A stretch of 64,000 nt of DNA. It comes from Bacteroidia bacterium (GTDB lineage Bacteria > Bacteroidota > Bacteroidia > Flavobacteriales > Flavobacteriaceae). The position numbers were made by a program, and so were the translations under genes. Location: assembly GCA_030432635.1 (NCBI GenBank), contig JAUIMB010000010.1, forward strand, positions 62,001 through 126,000, read 5' to 3'. A model generated the notes under the pieces. The model did not search any database. It was not told the origin of the DNA and saw nothing but the letters and a program-made list of their open reading frames with translations. Each line of letters begins with the position of its first letter. Position 1 is the first letter of the stretch. Below, one piece after another: positions 29,001 through 35,682 of the stretch.

Positions 29001-29079
29001 AGACTTAAGTCAAGGCAGTTACATATTGCGTTTAGAAGCCGATGGAAAAGTATTTACGCAACAATTTATTAAGCGCTGA
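26071..29079 (+). CDS. Large secreted T9SS protein: fibronectin III, FG-GAP/VCBS repeats and ASPIC/UnbV domain
   Basis: 1002 residues. Signal peptide (cut near NAQ20); an N-terminal Cys-rich region (~20-230); a MAM/jellyroll-like segment (~235-400); a fibronectin III domain (APSSFIASDITQTTATISW onward); then FG-GAP/VCBS repeats with Ca-binding DxNxDGxxD-like loops (DFDGNGYTDLL, DINNDGHLDAF, DYDNDGDMDAY, DLNDDGFIDV). Next is an ASPIC/UnbV (CRTAC1-like) domain with NGIGARVEVH and YWPSGTVDNI, and a type A T9SS tail (HPNPVGNTINID). Surface or secreted; activity unknown. It follows the diheme cytochrome by ~60 bases. Confidence 0.88.
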   Translation: MKNITFLFMFLASCFVANAQITVDCSVGPVNTTYCYSDNDTTSFVFMSSDGSDLRVTFNEGEVENTFDELIILDTNGTELYSGYGNDGNLAGLTFQSTGDMITVSINADFTINCSEDDFTPWNFDVSCATCSNPIATYSVVDNCDVSDGFFVEVNVSDLGSATSLTIADNQSSPTQALSAPGTVQFGPFSNGTNVVINIQNDQDVNCLVSSSTITQSNCPPDGPVGVTCASGSSTFIFTEEFDSAVGWTGDIGNDNGDWEIPNDSGSPGTGADTAFSGASYMNFEASGNATNSASAISPAIDLSTAEDGAELSFYMHAFGEDIGTLNVNVGTSLDGPFTTLFTHTGELQTSGSEAWVPVGINLDAYVGQVIYVEFSQTGAGAGFAGDLSIDFMRVETCGTFCIAPSSFIASDITQTTATISWTANSGENAWEYVVQLSGTGTPSGAGTAANTTSASLMSLEAGRIYEVYVRAICGTDTSLWGGPMTFATLAPPPPVEFTTSSVGVSGTQRAAVDMNGDFLDDVVSISDTNVNIFYQEAGGGLSSTATNITTSSAENSPSWSLAAADFDGNGYTDLLYGGGSGVTFMRANGTGTGFTQVSGPEYVFSQRSNFADINNDGHLDAFVCHDVDANVYYINDGNGNLAYGQGALGLVRGNYGSVWIDYDNDRDIDMFIAKCGGGPINQLFTNNGDGTYTDTAPAQGLDDDMQTWSSAWGDYDNDGDMDAYIGASSGTSKLLRNDGDGVFVEVTATSGVLELTSTGIENCTHDFDNDGNLDIVSHGNILFGHGDMTFTLYGNMLPGNNGSFGDLNDDGFIDVISGGTLYTNNTTDNNWVKITTTGVMSNINGIGARVEVHTASGIQIRDVRSGEGFRFMSSLNAHFGLGTDDAITNIIVYWPSGTVDNIVNPDINTHHVIVEGETLSIEDEALESVVIHPNPVGNTINIDSPVDLIGKIATIFNIEGKRVMNLELKEHAIDVTDLSQGSYILRLEADGKVFTQQFIKR

Positions 29080-29112
29080 CCTTAATAAAATTAAATTTAA
29101 AATAGAATCTAG

Positions 29113-29144
29113 CTCCAATGCAATTTATGTATTGGAGTTTTTTT
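29113..29144 (+). terminator. Terminator after the 1002-residue T9SS gene
   Basis: CTCCAAT/ATTGGAG stem and a seven-T run. Its 3' end overlaps the stop codon of the small minus-strand gene at 29143. Confidence 0.75.
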
Positions 29145-29295
29145 ATCCTAAAGCATTTTTAGTGACATATGCACGCCATCCAATGATGGCTAACTGTAAT
29201 TTAGTGGCTTTGCTCAAGTCTAGTTTGCGCTTTGTGTAACTTGGCAGCATGGCTTTGTTAAACTTTGCTAAAACTCTAAACATCGCTTTTTCCAT
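29143..29295 (-). CDS. Small conserved basic protein (about 50 residues), often labelled SsrA-binding-like in Flavobacteria
   Basis: A short frame, too small for a 60-residue cut-off. It reads MEKAMFRVLAKFNKAMLP, then SYTKRKLDLSKATKLQ and LAIIGWRAYVTKNALG before TAA. A second possible start (MFRVLAKFNK) is at 29283. The pattern (V/I)LAKxNKAxLPSxTKxxLDLSKATKxQLAIxGWRxxVTKxAL matches a small protein I recall across Flavobacteriaceae, sometimes annotated as SsrA-binding; it is not SmpB. Function unknown. Three-periodic, basic and fully open, so a real gene is likely. Confidence 0.68.
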   Translation of the reverse strand: MEKAMFRVLAKFNKAMLPSYTKRKLDLSKATKLQLAIIGWRAYVTKNALG

Positions 29296-29714
29296 GTAGG
29301 GTTTAATAGAGATACTTTAAAATTACAACTTTTGAAAAAGGTCACCAAATGGAAAAAGAAAAGAAAATGTAAAACCTATTCTAGACTAAGTTTTACATTA
29401 TGAGATGATGGTTTTTTGATTGATCTAAAGTGGTCTTCAGTTAAAATGAAAAGATCAAGTCGATAATAAATTTTGCAATAGTCATCATAGTTTTTTTGAT
29501 TTAAAAGGTTAATATTTAGGTGTTTTTTATTGATTGAGTTTTCAATATATAACCTTGCAAAAGCTTTCACCAAACGTTTTTAGCTAAATTGATGAAATTG
29601 AATATAAAATCATAATTAAAAAAATGATTTTAATTTCAGTATTTATGTGACCTTCTTCATGTAAGTTTTAATATGTAATTATAAATTGTGTTTTGTATTT
29701 CGGATTGAAACAAT
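29296..29714. other. A/T-rich stretch, no firm gene
   Basis: A minus-strand frame of 65 codons (29376-29573, TTG start, Lys/Asn/Tyr-rich) could be a gene remnant, but it has no ATG, no promoter motif and no recognisable domain. Nothing else was found. Confidence 0.4.
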
Positions 29715-29886
29715 TTAAGGGCTTTTTTTGATCTGTTTTTTCTGACCAAGGGACATTTCATCTTCAATAGGTCTCAAAATGGCAATCTCATCTTTTTTGA
29801 ATGTGGGTTTTTCTAAAAAATCAATAGTGCTGCCATTGAATTCAACCTGTGCTTTTTATGTTAAATTCCGTAATAATAGATGCCAT
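29715..29886 (-). pseudogene. Frameshifted small ORF of unknown function
   Basis: On the minus strand ATG at 29886 opens MASIITEFNIKSTG and stops. One base earlier in the A run (AACATAAAAAG), a second frame continues as KAQVEFNGSTIDF, LEKPTFKKDEIAIL and RPIEDEMSLGQK to TAA at 29715. Removing one A joins them into ~56 residues. The total span of 172 bases is 57 codons plus one, as a single-base shift predicts. It could also be a sequencing error. I do not recognise the family. Confidence 0.45.
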
Positions 29887-29911
29887 AATTATATATCCGC
29901 TTTTTAGATAG

Positions 29912-29919
29912 TACATTTG
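29912..29919 (+). promoter_or_regulatory. -7 element for the secreted endonuclease
   Basis: TACATTTG fits TAnnTTTG, 17 bases before the ATG at 29936. Confidence 0.5.
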
Positions 29920-29935
29920 TATAAAATAAACTGAA

Positions 29936-31930
29936 ATGAAAAACATCATATACTATTTGTTCGCCTTTTGTATTGCTCAGTTGGGTTTTGCGCAAGTTGT
30001 GATCAATGAATTGGATTGCGACACACCTGGAGTAGACAATATGGAATTTATAGAGTTGTTAAGTGAGACACCAAATTTTCCTTTGGATGGTTATGTGGTC
30101 GTTTTCTTCAACGGTTCGACTTCAGGTATGAATTCTAGCTATTTCGCCATAGATCTTGACGGACTTGTTACTGATGTCAATGGAATATTGGTAATCGGGA
30201 GCAATGCCGTAAGTCCAGTGCCACAGTTGGTGATTTCAGAAAATGTTATTCAAAATGGTGCTGATGCAGTTGCTATCTATCAGGCTAATGGCTCAGATTT
30301 TCCTGAAGAAACTATAGCAACCATAGATAATTTGGTAGATGTTTTAATTTATGGTACGGCTGATGCTGATGATACTGATATGATTGCAATTTTTAATCAG
30401 GATCCACGGTTTGTGGATATACAGCAAATCGATGAAGGTCCTGGCAATAACACCAACTCGATCCAGCGCTTTGTTGATATGGAAGACAACGTCACCTATA
30501 TGGCAATGACGCCAACACCTAGACAATTAAATGATGGTAGTGGTATTGTTTTCAACGGAATTTCAATTAACGTCGACGAAACGCAGTATGGTGAAGATGC
30601 CAGTTTTGAGATCACATTTGTTGCTGAAAATCCCTTGACCGATGATTTGAACTTTAATATTTTATTGAATAATCAAGGGTTTGATAGTTCTGATTTCTCT
30701 GGGAATATGGCGATTTCACTTAATAGCGGACAAACCATGGCATCAACAATGATAACATTGGTGGATGATGAGGAAGATGAAGGTGATGAAGTCGCAAGGA
30801 TTCGCTTTGAAAGTCTTCCGGTTCCCTTTGTACAGCTCAATGATAATATCGAAATAAGAATTGTAGATAACGATTTTACCATGGCAAACTTTGGAACGCC
30901 TTTAAATCCTACCTTCGGAAATGTGACAAGTACACAGCCTCCTGGTTACTACGATTCACTAGATGGCTTGGCTGATGATGACCTTCGTCAGGCTTTACAG
31001 GATATCATTGCAGATCCTAATGTTGTTCGTGCCCAAACCTATGCTGATGTTTTGGATATTTTGGTTGATGCCGATGAGAATCCACTAAATAGCAATGAAG
31101 TATGGTTGCTCTATACTGAGCAAGGTCGTCCTAAACTTGATTTGCAAACGGGCTCAATAAACGAAGGAAAATGGAATCGTGAGCATACTTATCCCAGATC
31201 TCGTGGTGGTTTTTTTGACATAGAGGAAGATGAAGTTGCTGATGGTATCGACATTTTTTGGACAACAAAAGCAGATTCCCTACGCCATGGAAATTCAGAT
31301 GCACATGCGCTTCGTGCTGCTGATGGGCCAGAAAATAGTTTGCGAAATAATCGACATTATGGAGATGTCGGCTCTGGCGGATATGAAGGTCCGATGAATA
31401 CTGCGGGAAGCTTTTATGGTGATGTTGCACGTAGTGTGCTTTACATGGAAATTCGATATAACGGATTAGAAGTGGTTAATGGATTTCCAGCGTCTAACGC
31501 AGAACCGCTAGGCGATTTGGCGACCTTATTGGATTGGCATCGAAACGATCCTCCCGACGATTTTGAAATGAATAGAAATAATATTGTTTATACTTGGCAA
31601 TTCAATCGAAATCCTTTTATAGACCAACCTGATCTGGTAGAATATATTTGGGGAACAAATGCAGGTGACACTTGGATGCAACCTTTGGGTATTTCAGAAC
31701 TTGAATCGCAGGAAATGGCCATTTTTCCAAATCCTGCGACTAATTCAGTTCATATTTTAGGCCTATCGAATGAAGCATTGGTGGAAGTGGTTTCCATGGA
31801 AGGTAGACTAATCAAAACCCTTAAGGTGTCACCTCAAAACACAGTTGACCTTAATCTTTCAAGTGGCATCTACCTTCTTAAGATAACTTCGGAAGGAAAG
31901 ACTTCAATCCAGAAGCTTCTGGTTAGATAG
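29936..31930 (+). CDS. Secreted endonuclease I family protein with T9SS type A tail
   Basis: 664 residues. Signal peptide (cut after GFAQ, ~19). A lamin-tail-like domain follows (VVINELDCDTPGVDNMEFIEL, ~20-200), then a Calx-beta-like region (~205-320) and the endonuclease I domain (~330-600). Its catalytic motif is NREHTYPRS (His417) with NLR-like SLRNNRHYGD and DWHRNDPP. The sorting tail is IFPNPATNSVHIL...SSGIYLLKI. Expected to cut extracellular DNA or RNA, perhaps for phosphate or nucleoside scavenging. Confidence 0.9.
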   Translation: MKNIIYYLFAFCIAQLGFAQVVINELDCDTPGVDNMEFIELLSETPNFPLDGYVVVFFNGSTSGMNSSYFAIDLDGLVTDVNGILVIGSNAVSPVPQLVISENVIQNGADAVAIYQANGSDFPEETIATIDNLVDVLIYGTADADDTDMIAIFNQDPRFVDIQQIDEGPGNNTNSIQRFVDMEDNVTYMAMTPTPRQLNDGSGIVFNGISINVDETQYGEDASFEITFVAENPLTDDLNFNILLNNQGFDSSDFSGNMAISLNSGQTMASTMITLVDDEEDEGDEVARIRFESLPVPFVQLNDNIEIRIVDNDFTMANFGTPLNPTFGNVTSTQPPGYYDSLDGLADDDLRQALQDIIADPNVVRAQTYADVLDILVDADENPLNSNEVWLLYTEQGRPKLDLQTGSINEGKWNREHTYPRSRGGFFDIEEDEVADGIDIFWTTKADSLRHGNSDAHALRAADGPENSLRNNRHYGDVGSGGYEGPMNTAGSFYGDVARSVLYMEIRYNGLEVVNGFPASNAEPLGDLATLLDWHRNDPPDDFEMNRNNIVYTWQFNRNPFIDQPDLVEYIWGTNAGDTWMQPLGISELESQEMAIFPNPATNSVHILGLSNEALVEVVSMEGRLIKTLKVSPQNTVDLNLSSGIYLLKITSEGKTSIQKLLVR

Positions 31931-31946
31931 CATCAATTTGAAAAAG

Positions 31947-34139
31947 TTAGTATCCGATTGCTCTCAGCAATAGTTTTTCTCCACTTTTTCCTAGCACGAT
32001 ATCAGGTATGGCTTGATGCTTTTCTTTCCAACTGGCACTAGATTTACGGCCTTGGTTATCGTCTAAGGAAATCTTGATACTCGTGATTTCTCCAGCCTCG
32101 TTACGTCGCACTTTATTGAATTTAGCATCGACTCCTTTGGCTTTTAGCTTGCTTTTTAGCTGATCTAAAAACGCATCATTTGAATTTTTGGTAATGACAA
32201 ATTCAATACTTTCTCTTGCGTCATCATCAATATAATAAACAGATGTAATAGCGGTTTTAAACGAATTGGGAGAATCTTCAGCTAATTGAACAATGACAGG
32301 TTCTTCAATTGAAATGGCATTTTTCCCTTGCTTTGACGTGACAATAATTGCACCATTTTTAGCTTGGGCGCCATAAATTTTCATGGCAGCAGCATCTTTC
32401 AGTACTTCAACTTTGTCTATCACTTTTGGGTCTATGTCGCTCATTTGTCCTTGGGCAATGATTTTGCCATCCACAATGTAAAGTGGTGATTCCTCACCAT
32501 AGTCCACATGAAAAATACTCGCATTACCATTAACAAAGGGTTTGGAACCACTTGTGCTCATTACAATCACGCCATTTTTTCCTTTGCTTCCATAAGTTTG
32601 GGTCGCTTGCTTTCCCTTTAAGACAAACACCGATTCGATGTCATCAGAATCAATATCCTCAAAAAGTGATTTGCTAACCGCCTTTCCGTTTACTATAAAT
32701 AATGGCTCGTCAGACTGTGAAATAAAAACCTTTGAATTTCCGTTTTCAGAAGCATTGATATTGGTTTTTGTGCCATCTTTACTTATCCACGTGTTTCCAG
32801 ATGTATGCTGTTTTATAATAACATTATTATCGCCTTGAGACTTCACATCGACTTCTATGTCATTCGATTCGTCATTGTCGTCATTTTCAAAAACATAAAC
32901 ATTAGAACTGTTTCCCGAGGCTTGAACCTTTGTGTTTCCATTATCTGAACGATATATAAACTTATTGCCATCTTTGTTTACAGTGCCTACACTAAAAGAA
33001 TCGCCATCACTTTTAAAACGAAATGGCTTAATGGCTTCTTGTCCTTTTAAATTAAAATTTGAGGAATGTTCATCGCTCTTAAATTCGGCATTTATGGCAA
33101 TGATTTCATCTTTGTCATTACGTTTTAGACCAGAATAGGTAAACGTGATGCCTTCGTCCTTAAGCGTTTTTTTTATCGCTTCCAACCCTTCATCCTTGGT
33201 GTCCTTGGTAATGAGTATCTCAATTGTTTTTGGATCTTGAACTGGGATATCAAACACATTGGAGTTGTCTAACGGAATGGCAACATAAACATCCTTGACA
33301 TTGAAACTCATCATAAATGCAGCCAATACAGGTAAAATAATAAAGTACTTGAGTCGATTTAAGGGATTTGATTTTGATTTGTGTAACATAACGATTCGTT
33401 TTTTGATTAATGAGGTATAAAAATTATTGGTGATTGATATGTGTTGATTCGCAACACTTGCCTTTAGCAATACCGTTTGATAGCTTTTGTTGCATAGTGA
33501 GACATATTGCGCTTTTTGATCGGCAATGAATTCCAGGTTTTGCTGTAGCGCTTTTTTATATAACCAAGCAAACGGATTGAACCAAAACAACACACAAACA
33601 ATTTGAGCTATTATAATATCAAAGGAATGGTATTGCTGTGCATGTACTTTTTCATGGTTTATGACATGCTCCAGTTCTTCCGCTTGAAACTGATTCGGAT
33701 TGTACACGATGCTATTAAAGAATGAAAAAGGAGCTAACGTTTTATTGGTTTTGTGAATTCTGAATTGATCACGTGAGCTTACCGTTGCTGATTTCAAGAT
33801 ATGGTGAAGCGAAAGTAAATCAATGGCCAGTTTTCCAAGAAAGAACAGGATTCCCGTTACATAGATCCAAAACACTAGTTTCAAATACTCAAAGGTTTCG
33901 GGTTCTGTTGGAATAGGGATGGAGTCATTAGCGGTTGAATTAATGGTAAAACCAGAAGTTTCTGTGACACTATACTCTATATAATTTGGAATGACAATTA
34001 ACGGAATACCAATAGCGACAACCAAACCAGATAATAAAAACCAACGATTGGTTTCAAAAAATGTCTCGCGTTTAAGGAACAGTTGGTAGCACAGGTAAAA
34101 TACGATGAGTACAGTCGAAGATTTTAAGAGATAGTCCAT
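31947..34139 (-). CDS. BlaR1/M56-type membrane metalloprotease with SusC-plug-like segments
   Basis: 730 residues. Membrane helices near 3-20, 33-50, 86-105, 172-190 and 264-281. Zinc motif HEKVH (162-166) and ELEFIADQKA-type third ligand (E203, D207). The long extracytoplasmic tail has a module at 306-356, a plug-like segment at 479-527 (LFIVNGK...VFVLKGKQATQTYGSKGKNGV), another at 552-602 (LYIVDGK...KVEVLKDAAAMKIYGAQAKNG) and a second copy of the first module at 645-693. The module's signature is LKxxGIxxxF...RNxxxEIxxI. Coupled to a BlaI repressor gene 2 bases upstream. In BlaR1 the protease relays a signal to the repressor; the signal here is unknown. Confidence 0.87.
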   Translation of the reverse strand: MDYLLKSSTVLIVFYLCYQLFLKRETFFETNRWFLLSGLVVAIGIPLIVIPNYIEYSVTETSGFTINSTANDSIPIPTEPETFEYLKLVFWIYVTGILFFLGKLAIDLLSLHHILKSATVSSRDQFRIHKTNKTLAPFSFFNSIVYNPNQFQAEELEHVINHEKVHAQQYHSFDIIIAQIVCVLFWFNPFAWLYKKALQQNLEFIADQKAQYVSLCNKSYQTVLLKASVANQHISITNNFYTSLIKKRIVMLHKSKSNPLNRLKYFIILPVLAAFMMSFNVKDVYVAIPLDNSNVFDIPVQDPKTIEILITKDTKDEGLEAIKKTLKDEGITFTYSGLKRNDKDEIIAINAEFKSDEHSSNFNLKGQEAIKPFRFKSDGDSFSVGTVNKDGNKFIYRSDNGNTKVQASGNSSNVYVFENDDNDESNDIEVDVKSQGDNNVIIKQHTSGNTWISKDGTKTNINASENGNSKVFISQSDEPLFIVNGKAVSKSLFEDIDSDDIESVFVLKGKQATQTYGSKGKNGVIVMSTSGSKPFVNGNASIFHVDYGEESPLYIVDGKIIAQGQMSDIDPKVIDKVEVLKDAAAMKIYGAQAKNGAIIVTSKQGKNAISIEEPVIVQLAEDSPNSFKTAITSVYYIDDDARESIEFVITKNSNDAFLDQLKSKLKAKGVDAKFNKVRRNEAGEITSIKISLDDNQGRKSSASWKEKHQAIPDIVLGKSGEKLLLRAIGY

Positions 34140-34141
34140 GG

Positions 34142-34501
34142 TTATGCTTTGTTTTCTATCAGATCAATGATTTCCTTGAGTTCGTCAACACTTATTTTTT
34201 CTTCCTTAGCAAAAAAGGAGACCACATTTTTATAGGAATTATTAAAATAATTCTCAATTGCAGTTGTCATAAAACGCTTTTTGTAGGCTTCCTTACTCAC
34301 GATAGGGAAGTATTGATGGGTTTTTCCGTAGGCGTTGTAACTCACATAGCCTTTGTCTTCCAAATTTCGAATGATAGTTGATAAGGTATTGTAATGCGGT
34401 TTGTCGGCTTTGATTTCGGCGAGTACATCTTTTACAAAGGCCTTTTCAAGCTTCCATAAAATGTGCATTATTTCTTCTTCTTTATTGGTGAGCTTTTGCA
34501 T
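34142..34501 (-). CDS. BlaI/MecI/CopY-type repressor
   Basis: 119 residues from the ATG at 34501 (MQKLTNKEEEIMHILW); the frame reaches 34528 but the promoter -7 element lies at 34526-34533, so the longer start is impossible. Winged helix-turn-helix with VKDVLAEIKADKPHYNTLSTIIRNLEDKGYV; the C-terminal helices dimerise. Repressor cleaved or released through the M56 protease whose gene follows. Probably autoregulated through the dyads at 34544-34581. Confidence 0.93.
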   Translation of the reverse strand: MQKLTNKEEEIMHILWKLEKAFVKDVLAEIKADKPHYNTLSTIIRNLEDKGYVSYNAYGKTHQYFPIVSKEAYKKRFMTTAIENYFNNSYKNVVSFFAKEEKISVDELKEIIDLIENKA

Positions 34502-34525
34502 AATTGGATTAATTTGATTGCTAGA

Positions 34526-34581
34526 CAAACCTATAACTATTTTTTTAGTTATACAACTATATGTTTAGTTATTTAACTAAA
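34526..34581 (-). promoter_or_regulatory. blaI promoter with two 20-bp-spaced operator dyads
   Basis: On the minus strand TTG (34554-34556), 20 bases, TAGGTTTG (34526-34533). The operator at 34564-34581 is a perfect dyad, TTTAGTTA-TT-TAACTAAA. A second at 34544-34561 (TTTAGTTA-TA-CAACTATA) matches in 6 of 8 right-arm bases. Their centres are exactly 20 bp apart, and a third partial right arm (TAACTATT, 34534-34541) keeps the phase. Dyads cover the -33 element, as expected for autorepression. Confidence 0.72.
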
Positions 34582-34610
34582 ATTTAAGTTATGTTGTGGG
34601 TTGTAAATAA

Positions 34611-34637
34611 AAAAGACACCTGAATTTGGTGTCTTTT
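34611..34637 (-). terminator. Terminator after the secreted plug-like protein
   Basis: AAAAGACACC/GGTGTCTTTT perfect 10-bp stem with a T run on the minus strand, ~20 bases after the stop at 34658. Confidence 0.8.
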
Positions 34638-34657
34638 CAATGGGATGATTTAGAAAA

Positions 34658-35488
34658 CTATTTGGTCGTTACAATGATGGCACCATCTTTGGCTTTTTTT
34701 CCGTAAATGCTCATTGCGGTTTCAGGTTTTAAAACATCGACTTTATCTATTTTATCATGCTTTGCCAAGCCATCCAAGGTTTCAAAATCAGAAATCTCAC
34801 CATCGATAACAATGACTTTTTCTAAATCTGGATTATCAATAAAAGAATACCTACCGTTATTGTGATCCTTATCATTATCATAGGAAAATGAAAAATGTTT
34901 TGCCTGTGGATTGCCAAAATTGAAACGATGCTTCATTTTTTCTTTAAGTTGGTCGATATTCAACGAGTCGCCTTCAAACATAAAAAACGCGTCATCATCG
35001 AAAAAATCATTGAAGTCAAAATGATCAAAATGGTTTCCAAAAATAGAATCATTATCAAAAGTGGAAGGGAAGCCGCTTTTCCGGTTAAATAGTGTAAACA
35101 TATCAAATTGTTGGCCATCTTGTCCAATGTACAAGTTGCCATTCTTGCGTCCGAAGGAAATTTGAGCAATTGGAACATTGCTCGACATCTGACTCATCGA
35201 TTGCTGCCCATTTTCGGTGTATATCTTAATACCTATACCTGTGATCTCATTGAGGTCATTACGTTCAATATCAGAAAATTCTACTTTGATGTTATAATCT
35301 CTGAGAGTGTTTTTGATGTCTTCAAAATCGCTATCGGAAGTTGAACTATCTATCGTGATGTTGATGTCATCAACAATGTCAGTGGTTGTGTCACTTTTAG
35401 CTTGGGCAATAACATTAAATGAAACAAGTCCAATACATGCCACCAATGCTAGTCCTAGTCCATATTTGAGATATTGCTTTGTTTTCAT
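34658..35488 (-). CDS. Secreted protein with the same module and plug-like segment as the M56 tail
   Basis: 276 residues. Signal peptide (cut after VIAQA, ~30). Residues 42-92 (ITIDSS...FEDIKNTLRDYNIKVEFSDIERN...EITGIGIKIY) match both copies of the module in the neighbouring M56 protein. A central Asp/Phe-rich region follows, then a C-terminal plug-like segment (~226-276) with VIVIDGE...KVDVLKPETAMSIYGKKAKDGAIIVT. It has no barrel and is not a TonB receptor. I infer a partner, decoy or substrate of the protease. Own promoter and terminator. Confidence 0.75.
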   Translation of the reverse strand: MKTKQYLKYGLGLALVACIGLVSFNVIAQAKSDTTTDIVDDINITIDSSTSDSDFEDIKNTLRDYNIKVEFSDIERNDLNEITGIGIKIYTENGQQSMSQMSSNVPIAQISFGRKNGNLYIGQDGQQFDMFTLFNRKSGFPSTFDNDSIFGNHFDHFDFNDFFDDDAFFMFEGDSLNIDQLKEKMKHRFNFGNPQAKHFSFSYDNDKDHNNGRYSFIDNPDLEKVIVIDGEISDFETLDGLAKHDKIDKVDVLKPETAMSIYGKKAKDGAIIVTTK

Positions 35489-35513
35489 TGGAATTTATTT
35501 TAAATATTACATT

Positions 35514-35557
35514 CAAAATTAATAGGTATTAAAAAGGATTGCCAATTTTTAACTAAA
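35514..35557 (-). promoter_or_regulatory. Promoter of the plug-like gene with a BlaI-type half-site
   Basis: Minus strand: TTG (35543-35545), 21 bases, TAATTTTG (35514-35521), 26 bases before the ATG at 35488. TAACTAAA at 35550-35557 lies just upstream of the -33 element and equals the right arm of the perfect blaI dyad. Only a half-site is present. Confidence 0.55.
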
Positions 35558-35682
35558 ATTTAAAATGAAATTTTAAAGGATTGTTAATGGATTGGTTTCA
35601 ATATAAAAATGGCAACGCAAATTGTGCTATATTCGCAGTTTTAACTGGCGTAACGTATAGTTTAAGTCTAAAATTTAAGAGC

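Noticed and set aside
24481-32000. Integrative element attached at tRNA-Arg
   Set aside because: No integrase, no repeated tRNA 3' end and no transfer genes are visible in the window.
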